Assembly: GCA_013398275.1 (NCBI GenBank)
Contig: VZSE01001746.1
Location: 192,638 to 256,637, forward strand
DNA: 64,000 nucleotides
Direction: 5' to 3'
Origin: Promerops cafer
Taxonomy: Eukaryota; Chordata; Aves; Passeriformes; Nectariniidae
Positions 1 to 12,683 of this stretch are shown here, one piece after another. A program made the translations under genes and the position numbers. The notes under the pieces are model-generated. The model was not told the origin of the DNA and made no database searches. It saw only the letters and a list, made by a program, of their open reading frames with translations. Numbering within the stretch: the first letter of the stretch is position 1; each line of letters opens with the position of its first letter.

Positions 1-3000
1 GGCCTGAGGAGCTGGAGCTCTGCTGTGCCACACGTCACATCTTTCCCACTACAAACCCAAGTGTGGGCTTAGGGAAAGCTGTTCCACTGACGTTTAGGTC
101 AGCCCAGAAGTACTGTGAGACGGCGTGACAGCGTGGCCAAGGGGGGAAGCAGGAAGCTGCCCCTTTGGAGAGCGGCGGATCTAACAGGGGACATGGAGAA
201 AGCACTCCAGTTTTCATACATCTTCACTTTTCCTCAGGGAAACAATCACCATTCAGCTGCCTTTAGAGAAACACGTGGGATTTTGTGAGGTGCTTTTATG
301 TTCAGCCACCAGGATGCAAAGCAGGGGGTGCCCCCTCCTGCACGCCAGGCACGCCAGGGGCTCCAGCTCTGCTGTGCCCACCACCAATCTGGCCTAACTG
401 ATCAGGGCACTTTTCTGTTAAAAATATCCTTAGGTATGAGGTTCAAAATGACTGTGTTGTTATTGTAAATAACAGGGTGTTTACTAATGAGTGACTGATG
501 ACACTAATAAACTTTGATATATCATTATTAAATAATTTGCCAGCACATTCTGAATGAAATTTCCTAAAAAATGCAATGAACTGAGCTGGGAAGAGTAGAA
601 GGTGTATTTAATCTCTTTTTTTCCCTTGCAGTTCTGCTTAAGCAGAGTGATGAATCAGAAAAAGACACAATTTAAAGACCCCCGTGGCCTTGTCTGTGCC
701 TTGCAGACCATAAAGGACGGCTGGCCAGCACTGGAAGGTGCTGCAGCTTTGCAGAAGGATGAGAATTCATTGATACAACCTTAAAGTCATACCTCAACGT
801 TAATTTCTAAAGAATAAAGTCAAGAAGAACCAGTATAAATTCAGAGACAGTTTAGTGTGACTGAAGCCAAGAGAAACTGATGTGTGATTTAAAGAGCTCA
901 TAAAAGCAGACAACTGGCTTTAGAATCTATGGAAAGCAATAAAGCAGTTAAAAATTCTCCCAGTTGTAATGCCTATAGATTTCCTTATCTGAAATTCCTT
1001 GGCTCAAGCCCTGGAGCAAATTGCAGGGCACGTGATGGGAGTTTTGTCTTTCAGCCCGGGGCTCCGGGGCAGCTCCCGGCCCCTCTTCCCGACCCCCCCG
1101 GCACACAGGCTCCGCTATAGGGGAGCTTGTCTTGGCGGCAGTGTCTAGACATTCCCAGCTACTATCCTTCCTGACAGTCTCATGCCAGTGGTAATTTAAA
1201 AATTGTTTGGGATAGGCTGTGCCTCATAGACACAGGGAGCCAGTAATAACCCCCAGTTCAGTGACCCTGGTCGGATCATCAAACAAACGGTACAGGCAGG
1301 CTCAGTTCAGCCTTGGGTCAGGAATCATGACCTCCCCTGACCCTTTTTGTAGATTTAAAATTGTTTTGAGAAAGAGAAGAATAAAAAAAGATACAACTCC
1401 AGGCAATTCTGGAAAGCAGTTCAGCTTCCTGTACTGTACACATGCATATAAGTAACATGTTTAAACAGATGCAGCTCTGGCAGGCCTGAAAAATTAGGAT
1501 TTAGGTACTTTGTGCATTTTTTTTCAAATAGAGTGCACATTGTTTCTATTTACTTTGAAAACTTTGAAGTTAAAAGACACTGTATGAAAATATTATCTGC
1601 ACTACTTTTATAGCAAAGACAAAAAAGAAAAGCAGGTAAATTTATTTTTAGAAAATTAAGAATAAGATAAGCAAAAAAAAAAAAAATTACTCTACGTGGA
1701 ATTTTTGAGATGTGTTGCAGAAAACTGTCTGGTGTATCAGCAGTGTGTACCAGATGAAAAAAATTAACACTGAGATTACTAGACAAATTGCCTTGTAAGA
1801 GTAATATGCGTACAAACATAGGCTGGTTGGTTTTCAAAGGTTTCCTTTGTGTGAATAGTATTTGCAGTCACAACCAATAAAACAAAATATACTGGCACTC
1901 TCTTTGTGGTTTTGGTTTTGGAATTGCATAATGGTGACTAATATTTTCTCAAAACCTACTTTATAGTGTTTACTTAGCAGAATTTTCATGCACTGTACCC
2001 GGAAATTATGAAATGTACTTTGTGTGCTTCCAAAGGGTTGTGAAGGCTTCGGAAGAGGTTTACCAGTTTATGGAAAGAGAGCAGAAAGTGTTTCTCCTCT
2101 CTAGGCTTTTACATGGGCTGGTGCAGATCAGAAACACGTCAGCCAGGAGAGGGTAGGGAAGAGTAAAGTTACAGAGCTCTCCAAGAAACATAAAAGTATA
2201 GAGAGGGAAAATGAACTGCTAGCTCCAAAATGGCATAGGATTTTACAGGGGCAAGCTCAGTTTAAGCACCAAGGACATCAATGCTTTTGCTGCTTGACAA
2301 AAGAAGAACGTGTGAATGTCTGTTACAGAAGTGAGACTACCAGCAACGCTCGGTGCTCAGGCGGCGCGGTGCGGCCCGGGCAGTCTGGGCAGCTCCAGGC
2401 AGAGCAGCAGCGTGATCAGCTGGCTGCTGGTCATGCCCAAGCCAGCAGCTCTGTCCTCACTGGCCGTGCACTGCTCCCTCCCAGAGGCACAGGTGGCCTC
2501 TGGCAGCTCCTGCTCCTGAAGTGAACACCCACTGCAAATAGGCCAGGAGTCCTTACTGGGTCAAAGTTCTCCCTTCAGACTCTCCTCAAACACAGGGAGC
2601 TGTCCCTCGACTTACACACAGCCAGTTATATTCCGTGTAGGTTCTGAGGTGGTCTCCTAAAGTTTTGGAGGCACACACCAGTTACATTTTTTGTATTGAA
2701 AGGTTACAGCCTGATCTAATCATGGGAGCACAGGAAACAGGGGTCCTACAGGTGCATCCATAATTTCCTAAGCCAATCCTGGCAAGACAAAACTTTTGCA
2801 GTATAAACCACTCTTAGAGGGCTATTCCTCACAGAATTCTTTTATTTTACTGGAAGTAAGTTTGCCACTGTTCTCACAGTGAGTTTAAACAAATTCTGTA
2901 AAAGCCAACTTCTTGGTAAAATTCTTAGACTTCCTATTCCCATAGACCAGGACAAGAAAGGGGTTGTCATCTCCAAGTAAGCAGAGAAACAGTATTTGCT

Positions 3001-5107
3001 TGCCAGAGGCTATTCATACTGCAAATCCTTTATAATTTTCTTTTCTTCTCCAGCCTTCTCTGGCAGCAGCAGTCACTGGAGAAAAGCAGATGGGAGAAGC
3101 AGGTGATTCCAGTAACTTGCCTTTCCTAGCACACTATCTGCCACGGGCCTGATTCTACTCAGTCTTTATGATGAAGAGCTCACTCAGCAAAAACCTTTGT
3201 TACCACTTTTTGATCAGTAATGGCAATTTAAAACAATGGTTGTGTGGTTTCTCTCCACCCTGTTTAAAGTATCCCAGCTCCAGCCTTGCCCTTTGATGCC
3301 AGAGGATGTGCTCACTAGGATGTGCCATGACAATAAACCAACCCAAGCTCACAACTCACATTGACTGAATACAGCAAAAATTCTGGTTCCCAGGGACTCC
3401 TGGAAGCTGCAAATTATTAAAGATTACCTGAAATTATTGTTCTCTATGCACACAAAGATAAAGTCATGCTACCTGAGACAACCACCACAGGAACAGCCCA
3501 CCCCAGCACCACTTTTTTGCTACAAAGGTGCTTTCCTATCTTGAGACCTGAAGATATTGTCATGCTTAAATGGGAGTAAGAGGAGAAAACAACAGAATTC
3601 TAGAGGCTAAAGTGATCATGGAATCCTGTCAGGGGACTCACAGTGGGCCCCTGTCAAGCTGCAGCCCTTGGCATAGCCAGCACTTTCCCATAAAAGGTAC
3701 AGAAATCTGAAAACCATCAGTAAAAGAGGAAAGCCAGTTTCAAGTGAGGTACCTCCCAATATGAGGCCACGGCACTGTGCGCTCAGCAGGGTTTGCAGGG
3801 GGCTGGGAAGTGGCTGTGGCTGCAGGCACAGAAACCTGATCCAGTGCAAGAGGAGCAGCAGTGCTGTGCCAGGGCCTGGCTGGGGGACACAGCCCAGCAC
3901 AGGACCCATCAGCCCCACACACCCCCAGACATCTCTCCCAGCCTCTCTGGGCTTACACCTCTCGTGCTATGCTGGAAGTTTCCCCCTGTGGCTGCATCAG
4001 TGGCTGACTGAAACACAAATGCTGTCAGTCTTTAGAGCACACAAACAATAGGAGTTATGATGGCTCTGGAATCTGCACTGTTACTGGTGCTAATTATTAG
4101 TTACTGTAATTTTAATAAAATATTAGTAGTGTAAATAATTAAGTCTGCATGAAAACATCTGTCAGGAGATGAGGCAACAAAAAGGAAATCGCTTCTAAAA
4201 CTTAACATCAAATTGATCAAATTTTAAGGCCTGAATTTCTGCTTCCCATGGGGGCTGGTATGGAAGAGTGAGGGTAGAGCCAGTGAGATGCTACTGTGTT
4301 TCTATGGCAACGGGGGGGTTCAAGTAGCCTCTGCCATTCCCTATGATTGGTAAAATCACACACAGTGTGTAAAGTGGCCAAGAGAAGCAACAGCCAATAA
4401 ATGCAGAAAATCCTTAAATCAAAGAGACACAGAAATAAGAGATGGAAACAACCTGTTAGACTATCTTGTTCATTCCCTGAGGCCCTGAGCAGTATTATTA
4501 ACAGTCTCAAGAACCTTGAAAACCTCTAAAAATTCCATCCAAGACACATGTAAAAACTTAGTGAAAGGGAGAGCAATATCTCAGGAAGATATAAAAGATC
4601 TTTCTAATCTGCTTTCAGTAGGTGTGTGCACACTGTACTGAGCACGCTGAGATATCAGGTTCTCCAGCATTTGAGAAATGGGATGCAGGGAGAGGTTTCG
4701 TGGCATTACTCACTGTAACACAGGTACTTCTGCCAAAGATAAAACATCCTATAAAAACATCCTGCCAGCTATATCCCTCCAAATTCTCCCCTCCTTGCCA
4801 CGCAACAGATTTCTGTACCCTAAAACCAGAAGAATTATTTTGAAGAGCCTGCCTATCCATTTCAGATGGTAGTTCCAGGTATCCTATTAATAAGCTGCAG
4901 AATAAACTTAAAACAGAAAGAAGGTATTTTAGATAAGCATTTGTGTGACAGGTACAGCTCCCCTTCTTTTCTTTTGCAGTGAGGCTGAAGAGAGGGATTA
5001 GACTGAGTCAAAATTTGTGAGCCTCTATCAGGAAGACAGAAGGAATGCCCACACATACCAAAGCATCCTGGGTGTCAGAATCTGCAAAAGCATACACATT
5101 CCACTCT

Positions 5108-5108
<1 letters not shown>
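1..5108. other. Intergenic DNA, no gene seen
   Basis: No reading frame here exceeds about 100 codons or shows a domain, and no splice-framed coding exon is recognisable. The sequence is ordinary AT-leaning intergenic DNA with small GC-rich patches near 1050-1105, 2350-2480 and 3760-3930. By mammalian synteny it should lie downstream of LMX1B, but no LMX1B coding sequence is visible. AATAAA-type hexamers (for example near 508) occur but cannot be tied to a transcript. Confidence 0.6.

Positions 5109-5148
<40 letters not shown>
5109..5148. repeat. Poly(A) mononucleotide run, 40 bases
   Basis: This is an uninterrupted run of 40 A. The 5' flank (CCACTCTC) shows no retrotransposon 3' end that I recognise, so it may be a plain mononucleotide microsatellite rather than the tail of a retroposed element. 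The run length is likely polymorphic and prone to sequencing error. Confidence 0.95.
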
Positions 5149-5153
<5 letters not shown>

Positions 5154-8100
5154 GGTATTATTCAGGTGGTACAAGACCAGAAAAAGGTACCAAATCTTGT
5201 TCCCAGTATTGCAAAGCACTTGAAGACCTGCTGGTGGAAACCAGTGCCCTCCCACCCAGAGTGATACATGCCTACCAGCCCAAATAACTGCTCTTACGTA
5301 AAACTCTGCTGCTCCAGAGTAATTTATGGAAGCAAATAGCATTAATACAGGTTTGCTCAGGTTAAAAGAAGATGTATCTTTTCCATAGGGATGATATGTT
5401 GTCTTCAGGCAGAGCTATGACTACAAGTATGATTTTGGCAGCAGCACAGATATATCCTAAAGGAATATAGATATATCTGGGAATATAGACATATCCTAAA
5501 GGACTGCTACCTTCACCTTCACATTGGATTATTGCTGTGCTACGTAACACAGTGACCCAGGCCACTGCAGTTTGTCATAGCTACACATCTACTGTAATGG
5601 GGCATATGTCACCAAAGGTTTGAGAAGAGGCTAAATATTGGAAAGATGAGGTAAGGGCAGGACTGTATCTCCTTCCCATGCTTACCTGTCAATCCCAGCC
5701 TCTCCTGAACTGCTAGAGCTCAGTGATGAGCCAGAGCATCACCAGACTTGTGCCATTTTCCAGTGGTCTGCACCTCTCCAATCTTGCCTCAGATGCATCC
5801 CTTTCTTTCCCAGCCTGACAAGGGCTGGCAAGGAAAAAGCAACTCATCTCTGGAGCAGGAGCTGCCAAGAGAGTTCTTCTGTAGCTGCTGATCCAAGCTA
5901 TTTTAATTTGTTAGCAGCTGGGTGAGGAGGAGGAGTAATGCTCAGCAGCTGACACAGAAGTGCTGGTGCCTTTGCACATGCTTTATTCTCTTGCAACCAT
6001 CTCTTGATCACACTTAGGCTCTCAAGAAAAGAAGACATCTCATCTAATATTTTTATTTCCATGTTTTATCCCATCTGTGTCTCCTTCCAAATGTGGGACC
6101 CTGATTATGTTAATATTCAGGACAGTCTCCTCTTTCGATAAAGAGTTGTGGACTTTGAAGCTAGCACAGCCTGGGATCCCATTACCAGGCTAGTTGCATT
6201 CCCAGTGGAAATGGGTCTTATTTTGTTTACAGATAAAAAATAAAAAAGTGCTATCATCTATTATCCCAAGGGCATTGTTTACATTAATTTATCAACTGCT
6301 TCAAAGGAGCTACGGAGTTCAAGAGCATTAAAAAACAGTGAGAGCCCATCCTGGATTGAGTTACTGAAAGAATTACAGCTGACACTAAGAACTGCTTGAA
6401 ATGTCTTGAGGGGAACTGCAGACAATGGGCTGTATTATTTAGCAGAATAAAGGTGAAGATGCAGGGGATACTTGAGACCAAGAAGGCAGTGTCAGTGAGT
6501 CCACCACAAGCACCAGCTCCAGTTGTACTAGCAGGAATCCTAAATCAAGGAAAGGAGATGTTAAAGGAAGCCAGTCTGCTGAAACCTCAGCAAATTTTTA
6601 TTCTTTCTTCTCCAACATGTACCACATATTGGACTGTCAGGCATGCTCTTTGTTTACTGCTTTATCAATACCTTCCCTATAATCATGGGAAAAATGAGTG
6701 CAAAATGTGAGAAAGCATTTGAGTTAACAAATAAAAGCACAATATATTTTTGGTATTTCACAGGCAGAAAATGAGAATATTTGCTGGACATTATTCTCTA
6801 GAGTCCTTATAACTAGTTAAAGAAACCAAGCATAGAATGCAAAAAAGGAATGAAAATGTTCAGGTTCTGATGTTTATTTAGTATTCGGATACTTCACGAT
6901 TCTCCCATTCCAAGCCGAGGTGGTGAAATTCCTTTCCAAGACAGATGCAATATTTTCTTGACAAGTATCAAGTGGAGGCAGCACTCTGTTATCAATAATG
7001 CTGAATTAATCTCCTGTCTGTAATTAGCTAATAAAGCATAAGAGTCTTGTGCTCTGCTAGTGGGAGCACTTTATTGCATTGTGGGTAGCGACAGTGGACA
7101 GAGTTTTCCCATTTCAAACATACTTGTAGCTCTTGGCTTGATATTTCTGCACTTGGCCAGTTTGTGGAGCACTATATGAAATTTAGTCAGATGAGTTTCT
7201 TTTACTGCCATTGTACCAGGGTAGTTCTTAGCCTCTTGAGAAAATCTACAGAGAGCAATAAAGCCAGATTGTCCAACCAAGCTCAGTAATTGGGTCAGAG
7301 CGCTATTAGGGGGTTCAAAATAATTTTTCACTCAATGTTTTTTACGAGTAGTTGCTGTCCACACCAAGGGGCAACACCTGCTTCCCTGCACCTTGCTGAG
7401 GCTGGGGAGTGCAGGCCCTTCCCCAGGAGCCACTCGAGTCCTTGTTTCCTGCACAGCCCCACTGCCCTGTGCTGGTTCTGTTTGGGGAGAGCCCAGGGCT
7501 TCTCAGAAAAGTGGGAGGATATTTTACTCCCCCTTCTTACTGACACAATTATTTGACTGGGCCATCCAGCTGAGATCCATCTCTCCTTTGCTGGGCTGGT
7601 GTGTCTGCTCAAAGCTAGTTTCATGGAGGAGACCTAGGCTGACTGCTCGGATCTGTGCCGCTGTTGTGGTGCTGGGCACCCCCTGCCACACCCACAGAAA
7701 CCCTTCCAGATCCAGTGCACACGTTCTGGCATGCCATCTGATCCAAATTAAAGCTGGTCTGCACTGGGTTCCTAGCTCAGCACTGAATTCCAGCTGCGGT
7801 AAGCCACTAACGCTGTTACACCTAGGCTCTAATTTGAATGCATTTTACATTTCAATATATTATGTCTGAACGTTAAAAATGTCCACAAGAGATGGACTTC
7901 TCCTGCTCCATCAAGTCAACCTGCAGTGCAGTCAGCCTGCAGAAAGTCAAGATTTGATGCAAATTTTCTTCTCTGCTGCCAAGGCTGAGAAAGCAGAATC
8001 CCAGCCAGAGGGTTGGGTGGCCACAGACACAGGACCTCTCTGCCACGAGGGACAGAGCCCTTCAGTGATGCTGCTGAGATCACTGGGCTGTGCCCTGGGT

Positions 8101-11100
8101 TGGGGTGCACCTCCAGCCCACCTGGATGTGGTAGTTCAGGAGCCAAAGACTCAGCAGCTTATGGTGGCTTTTTGAATTGTGAAAAGGTTGAAAGCACTGA
8201 GGAAACAGATTGGCAGATTTACAGGTGCAAACTGATTGCCAATGTGGCTTTAGAAGCAGATTCCACACACCAGTACATGACCTTGGTCTGACGGCTTCAG
8301 GTTAGGTTTTAATAACCTAATACCTGTGCACTGCTCACAGGAAGCTCCAGACACCAGGTCTAGGAAAGACAGAGTTAAGCTAACATGCAGGGGTTAAACT
8401 GACATCCAGGTGTATCTGTGGGGTGTATATGTCAGCCTTCTCCAGTGCTGCCCTCTCCCCGCTGCCCAGAGCACACAGCTGGTGGTAGCCTGTGGTGCAG
8501 ATTGGCTCCTGTAGGAATAGCTTCACAAGACGCCTGCAGTGCCAGATGAAATTAGGATGGAAACACAATCTATACATGGACAGCTTTTCATTCAGGTCAA
8601 AAAAATATTAATGAGAAAGGAAGCTTGAAAACAGGGTCAAGAGGGACAAGAGAAACAAACGTTCATCTTCACAGAAGCCAAGAGCAACTTCAGCTTACAA
8701 ATTCAGAATTTGTCGTGGATTATAATTGGTTTTAGCAAAAGAAAACAGTGAACTTGAGAGAACACAATCTGGCTGCTAATTGCACCATGCTTATTTTCAG
8801 TTTTCCTTTCAGTTGTCCCCTGTGCCCTCAGTTAGTAGAAACCTGGTATTTCAGGCAAGGAAAATATGTGTTGAGTTGAATTTCTCCCATCCACAGTGAG
8901 GAACTGTACTCTGGCTCCAGTTAGATTTGAAGCTGAACAGCTGAGAGTAATACTGACAGCAAATCCAGAGCCCTAATGTCCGCAGAACATTTCTTGTCTC
9001 ACCTAGCATCAGGGTGGATTCACAGTGAATTTCCTGCAAGAAAAGGTGTGTAAGGAATTCCAGGAAACCCTGAAATAGAAGGAACGAGTGGCACACAGGA
9101 ACATCACATTTAGTTTTTGTAAGTTCATAGTGGCCTGTTAAAAATATCCCTGTAGACTTAGAAGTCAGAGATAGTATCAGCAGTGCATGTCTTTTTGAGA
9201 AAATGTGATTCAAGTTAGAAATGTGGCAGGTGCCAAGAAATAGCAAAGGCCAGCTGCTTGCAAGGGGTGGGGACAAAGTGTGACAGCATGACTGGCAGTA
9301 AAGGGACCTCTTTAGCTATAGCCTGTCCTGGAATATCTGAACAAGGTGGGCAGAGCAGGACAAGCCCAGGGATGGCAGCTGGTGTCAGCAAAGAGCCCAG
9401 CAAGCCTGACAGTGAGGCAGGTCCAGGGTCAAGGCACAAAGTCAATCCACAGGTCAGGGTCAGGTCCAGTGCAGGTAACTAGCACCAGAGATGTGCTTTC
9501 ATCTGCACCTGCAAATTTCCTAGTACAAGATACTTTCCATATTAGTTACATTAATTTTAGGAAACTAAAAATGTGGGGAAAATCACCCCCAAAATGAACA
9601 GGTTGTAGTTCAAAAAATTAAACACAGCATAAATAAATAATAAAGAATAAACAAAACATGTGGTGATCATCCTGCACTCAGCCTTCACACCCCCCTCCCC
9701 AGTCAGGGTGAAGGTCAGGAAAATGGCTGGCATAAACTGCACGTAAAATGCTGAGACAGTGGCCAGATCCTGCAGATCTTGGAGGGATGAGTACAATGAT
9801 GGCATCTCAGAGAGAATCCTTCTTCTCACTTCTCTTCACCTGTGCCCTGGAGGTGCCAGCTTTTCCAGAGCAAGAGGGAGGTAAAATGACTCTTTTCCAG
9901 CCCGAGGACCTCACTGAGCACTGTATTTCAGTGCAGAGCTAAGCCTGCTGTGCCCGTGGCTGACCAGCCCCAGACTAACTCACACCTCCCAGTCTCCAGG
10001 CTGTGCTGACACAGCCCATCTGAAGCATCACTTGTGCAAAATCAGGAGGAGCAAGTGCTCCCTCCCTGTGCAGCCCCCGACAGAGCCCAGGCAAAGCTCC
10101 TGGGTCTGCTGGCTGAAGAGGTGAGGTCAAGCTCAGGAGCTGCCCATCCAGGCAGATACCTTCTGCAATAACCTGCTCAGTGGAGAAAGCACCCAGGTCC
10201 CATGCCAGCTCATTTGAGTTTGCAGGTGATCTGATCTCTGTTTCAAAAAGAAATGACAGCTGTTTTGTTCCTTCACTCCAGCTGAATACTGTGGCTTTAT
10301 GCTCAGCAGATGTGCAGGAGGGAAGGTAATTTTCCATGACAGCAAGGCCAGAAGAACTACAGAAACTCTCTCCTCCTAAGCAGCTGACCATTACCACTGA
10401 GCAGTCGCAGAAGAGGGGAGCCAGCACGGTGGTAATTCACTGAGAGGGGCGTACATGGCAGGGGCAGCAGCAGCTGCTGCTTCTGCTTATCCCAAGCTGA
10501 GACTCACAATGTTGTTTTACAAGGGCAATCTTAGGGCTAGAGAGAGTGATGTAAGGTAAGAAACAAGGGGTTAGGACAAGGTTCTGGTTTCTGTAATTGT
10601 AAGAAAGCAACTTACGAAAATAATTGTAATTTTGAATGTTTCAAGAGATGAAATCAAAGCCATAATATTTAAATAATAAAAATGGAGTTGTTTACATTTT
10701 GCTTAAGAACTATAATGAAATTGCTGCAGTGGGTAGCTTTTGTTGTATGTCTGCAAATAATTCGCATTGATCTGCTAATAATAGGATATGGAATGCTTTT
10801 CATCACCAGAGAAGCTGTAGTTATTAGTCAACCTTAAGGCTGCTGGTTCAGTTCATTATTCTCAATTATGCTAATTGAAAAGCTGGTGTGGAGAAACGAG
10901 GCTGTTGACTTTCCTGCAGTTGCTGGAAGCCAGGAGCACTAGGTACCTCCCCAGGTCTTTGCTCTTACCAGCTCTTTTTGTCCAGCTGGTCAGAATGTCC
11001 TGGACCCATGGACATGAAATACGGATGCTTGTTTTTCAAAAAAGGTAAAATATGTTCTAAAGCAAGGCAGCCACAATCATTCTTAGCAGTATCCCCACCT

Positions 11101-11933
11101 CACTTGCTGTTCTTCTAAGCTATACTGTGGAGCTTTTCTAGGAAGCAGCTGAAAATGAAAATATCCAAGTCAAGGAACATTTGTTTTCCTAAAATCCTCC
11201 CTGTTTGCAGGCAAAATTCTTTCAATGGAACAAGACATTCAGGTGCTGTTGTGGAGCCAGGAATAAATGAGCACTCAGGCAGGTAGTCAGCAGCTCTGAG
11301 CTTCATTCACTGTTGGTCACTAGGAAGGGTTAAGGATTGGGCTCTCTTACCTTGTGCCATGAGCTAAGCCTCAGAACACAGCAAACAGTGACAGGTGACT
11401 GTACATGACACAAAAAAAGGCATCACATTGAATTCTGTGGGTCACTTGCAACTAGACAGATTATGTCATGAGCTGGATTCAGTCTACTGAATAACAGCCG
11501 TGCCCTTTCACTGCTGAGCAAGGGGCAGACAACAACATAATTAACAGCAGTCAAAAAAAAAAAAAAAAATACAGGCAAATAAGTAATTTTATTGTGTTGC
11601 ATTTCTGTCAGCAGGTTACGAGGCAAGGCACTTCAGGATTTAAAATGGGTCAGAAAAAAAGACAAAACGCAAAATAATGCAGAGAGAAATACATGAGCTT
11701 GGGCAGTGATGCAGAAGAAAGCATGCTGTGGTGTGTAGTGTGTCTGCCTGTCAGAACCTCTGCGATGTGGGCCCCTACGACTGGCACAAGCTGCAGTGGG
11801 ATGGGTGCGATGGCAGCCGTGGGACCAAGGCTGCCGTGAGGTCAGATAAGAGACCCAACCCAGCTGGAAGCAAGTGCTCTCCTCTACCAACTGTTTCAAC
11901 AGCCAAAATATCCTTTGAGATTCAAAGAGTATT
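5149..11933. other. Intergenic DNA, no gene seen
   Basis: No supported gene. Many short frames are open on both strands between 7290 and 8290 and between 9200 and 10430, where the DNA is GC-moderate, but none encodes a recognisable domain. An AT-rich tract at about 10600-10900 is rich in TAAT/ATTA cores and looks more like regulatory DNA than its surroundings. Confidence 0.55.
10862..10878. promoter_or_regulatory. Palindromic homeodomain-type site (candidate)
   Basis: TCAATTA-TGC-TAATTGA is a perfect 7+3+7 inverted repeat with two TAAT cores facing each other. It lies in an AT-rich segment (about 10640-10880) that holds other TAAT/ATTA cores. Homeodomain dimers, including LIM-homeodomain proteins such as LMX1B, bind TAATTA-type sequences. 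Function is inferred from the motif and likely locus only. Confidence 0.3.
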
Positions 11934-11934
11934 T

Positions 11935-11966
<32 letters not shown>

Positions 11967-11967
11967 C
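11934..11967. repeat. (GT)n(AT)n microsatellite
   Basis: A short GTGTG lead runs into about 13 AT units. It gives rise to spurious open frames on both strands that contain runs of alternating Tyr and Ile. Confidence 0.95.
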
Positions 11968-12185
11968 ATGCATGTGTACACTTCATGTATTAGCACATTA
12001 GAACTTAATCTTCTGCTACGTTTCCTTCTTAGAGCTGTTCCTATTTGCATTACTAAAATGAGGACAGTAGAGTCTTTTGTGTGCTTTTTTTTTTTACTCA
12101 AGTCAGGGGCACCACCTAACGGCCACTGGATCCCCGGCTTTGCTTCCCTGCAGCTGGCAGTTCTACCAGCCGAAACTACAGCGAG

Positions 12186-12244
12186 NNNNNNNNNNNNNNN
12201 NNNNNNNNNNNNNNNNNNNNNNNNNNNNNNNNNNNNNNNNNNNN
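12186..12244. other. Assembly gap (59 N)
   Basis: The gap is 59 consecutive N. It sits about 110-370 bp before a very GC-rich patch, where sequencing drop-out is common. The true missing length is unknown. Open frames crossing it (11728-12276 plus, 11922-12632 minus) are not credible. Confidence 0.99.
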
Positions 12245-12354
12245 CAATTACTGATCCTGGAAACGGGCAGGACTGATCGGGGCACCTCACCTTCCACGTA
12301 CCTGCACACCCCCGCACTCTCAGCCTGCACGCACCACTGACTTCAGACAGAAAA

Positions 12355-12560
12355 TAAAGCTTCCCTGAGTCGCGGGGCCCTGGTGGCGCCCGGCACAAGG
12401 CAGGGACGGCCCGGCTCCGAGGGCCGGAGCCGTGCTCCCGCGGCCCGTAGCGCTCCGCCCGGGCGCCGGCAGCCCGGCTGCTGATGCGGCTGGGCGCCCG
12501 CGCCGCCCCGAGCAGCGCCGGCCGGGAGCTCCCCGATCGCCTCGACTGTTCGCAGCACCT
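12355..12560. promoter_or_regulatory. Isolated CpG-rich patch next to the gap
   Basis: Roughly 200 bp are strongly GC-rich with dense CpG and GCGC/CCGG words, unlike the AT-leaning DNA around them. CpG density like this outside repeats usually marks a promoter-type CpG island in vertebrates. I could not identify a first exon or a convincing donor on either strand. It could be the promoter of an unannotated non-coding RNA, an orphan CpG island, or part of a larger island partly lost in the gap. Confidence 0.4.
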
Positions 12561-12660
12561 GTGAGGCCCCCTGATGTGTGGCAAGGACAGGGAGAGAAGA
12601 GCACTTCTCGTGCTGTTCTGAAATGCAAACACCTGTAGTTTATGTGTTTGGAGGAGTTGA

Positions 12661-12683
12661 ATAACTATAACTATAACTATAAT
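12661..12683. repeat. (ATAACT)n short tandem repeat
   Basis: Nearly four perfect copies of the hexamer ATAACT. Confidence 0.9.

Noticed and set aside
1..700. LMX1B 3' UTR at the left edge
   Set aside because: Synteny suggests LMX1B lies to the left, but no coding sequence or diagnostic motif is present to support it.
7290..8290. Cluster of overlapping frames up to 158 codons
   Set aside because: They occur in all phases on both strands, reflecting moderate GC content. No domain, splice structure or island was seen.
11922..12632. 236-codon minus-strand frame
   Set aside because: It crosses the N gap, includes a dinucleotide repeat and a CpG patch, and has no recognisable domain.
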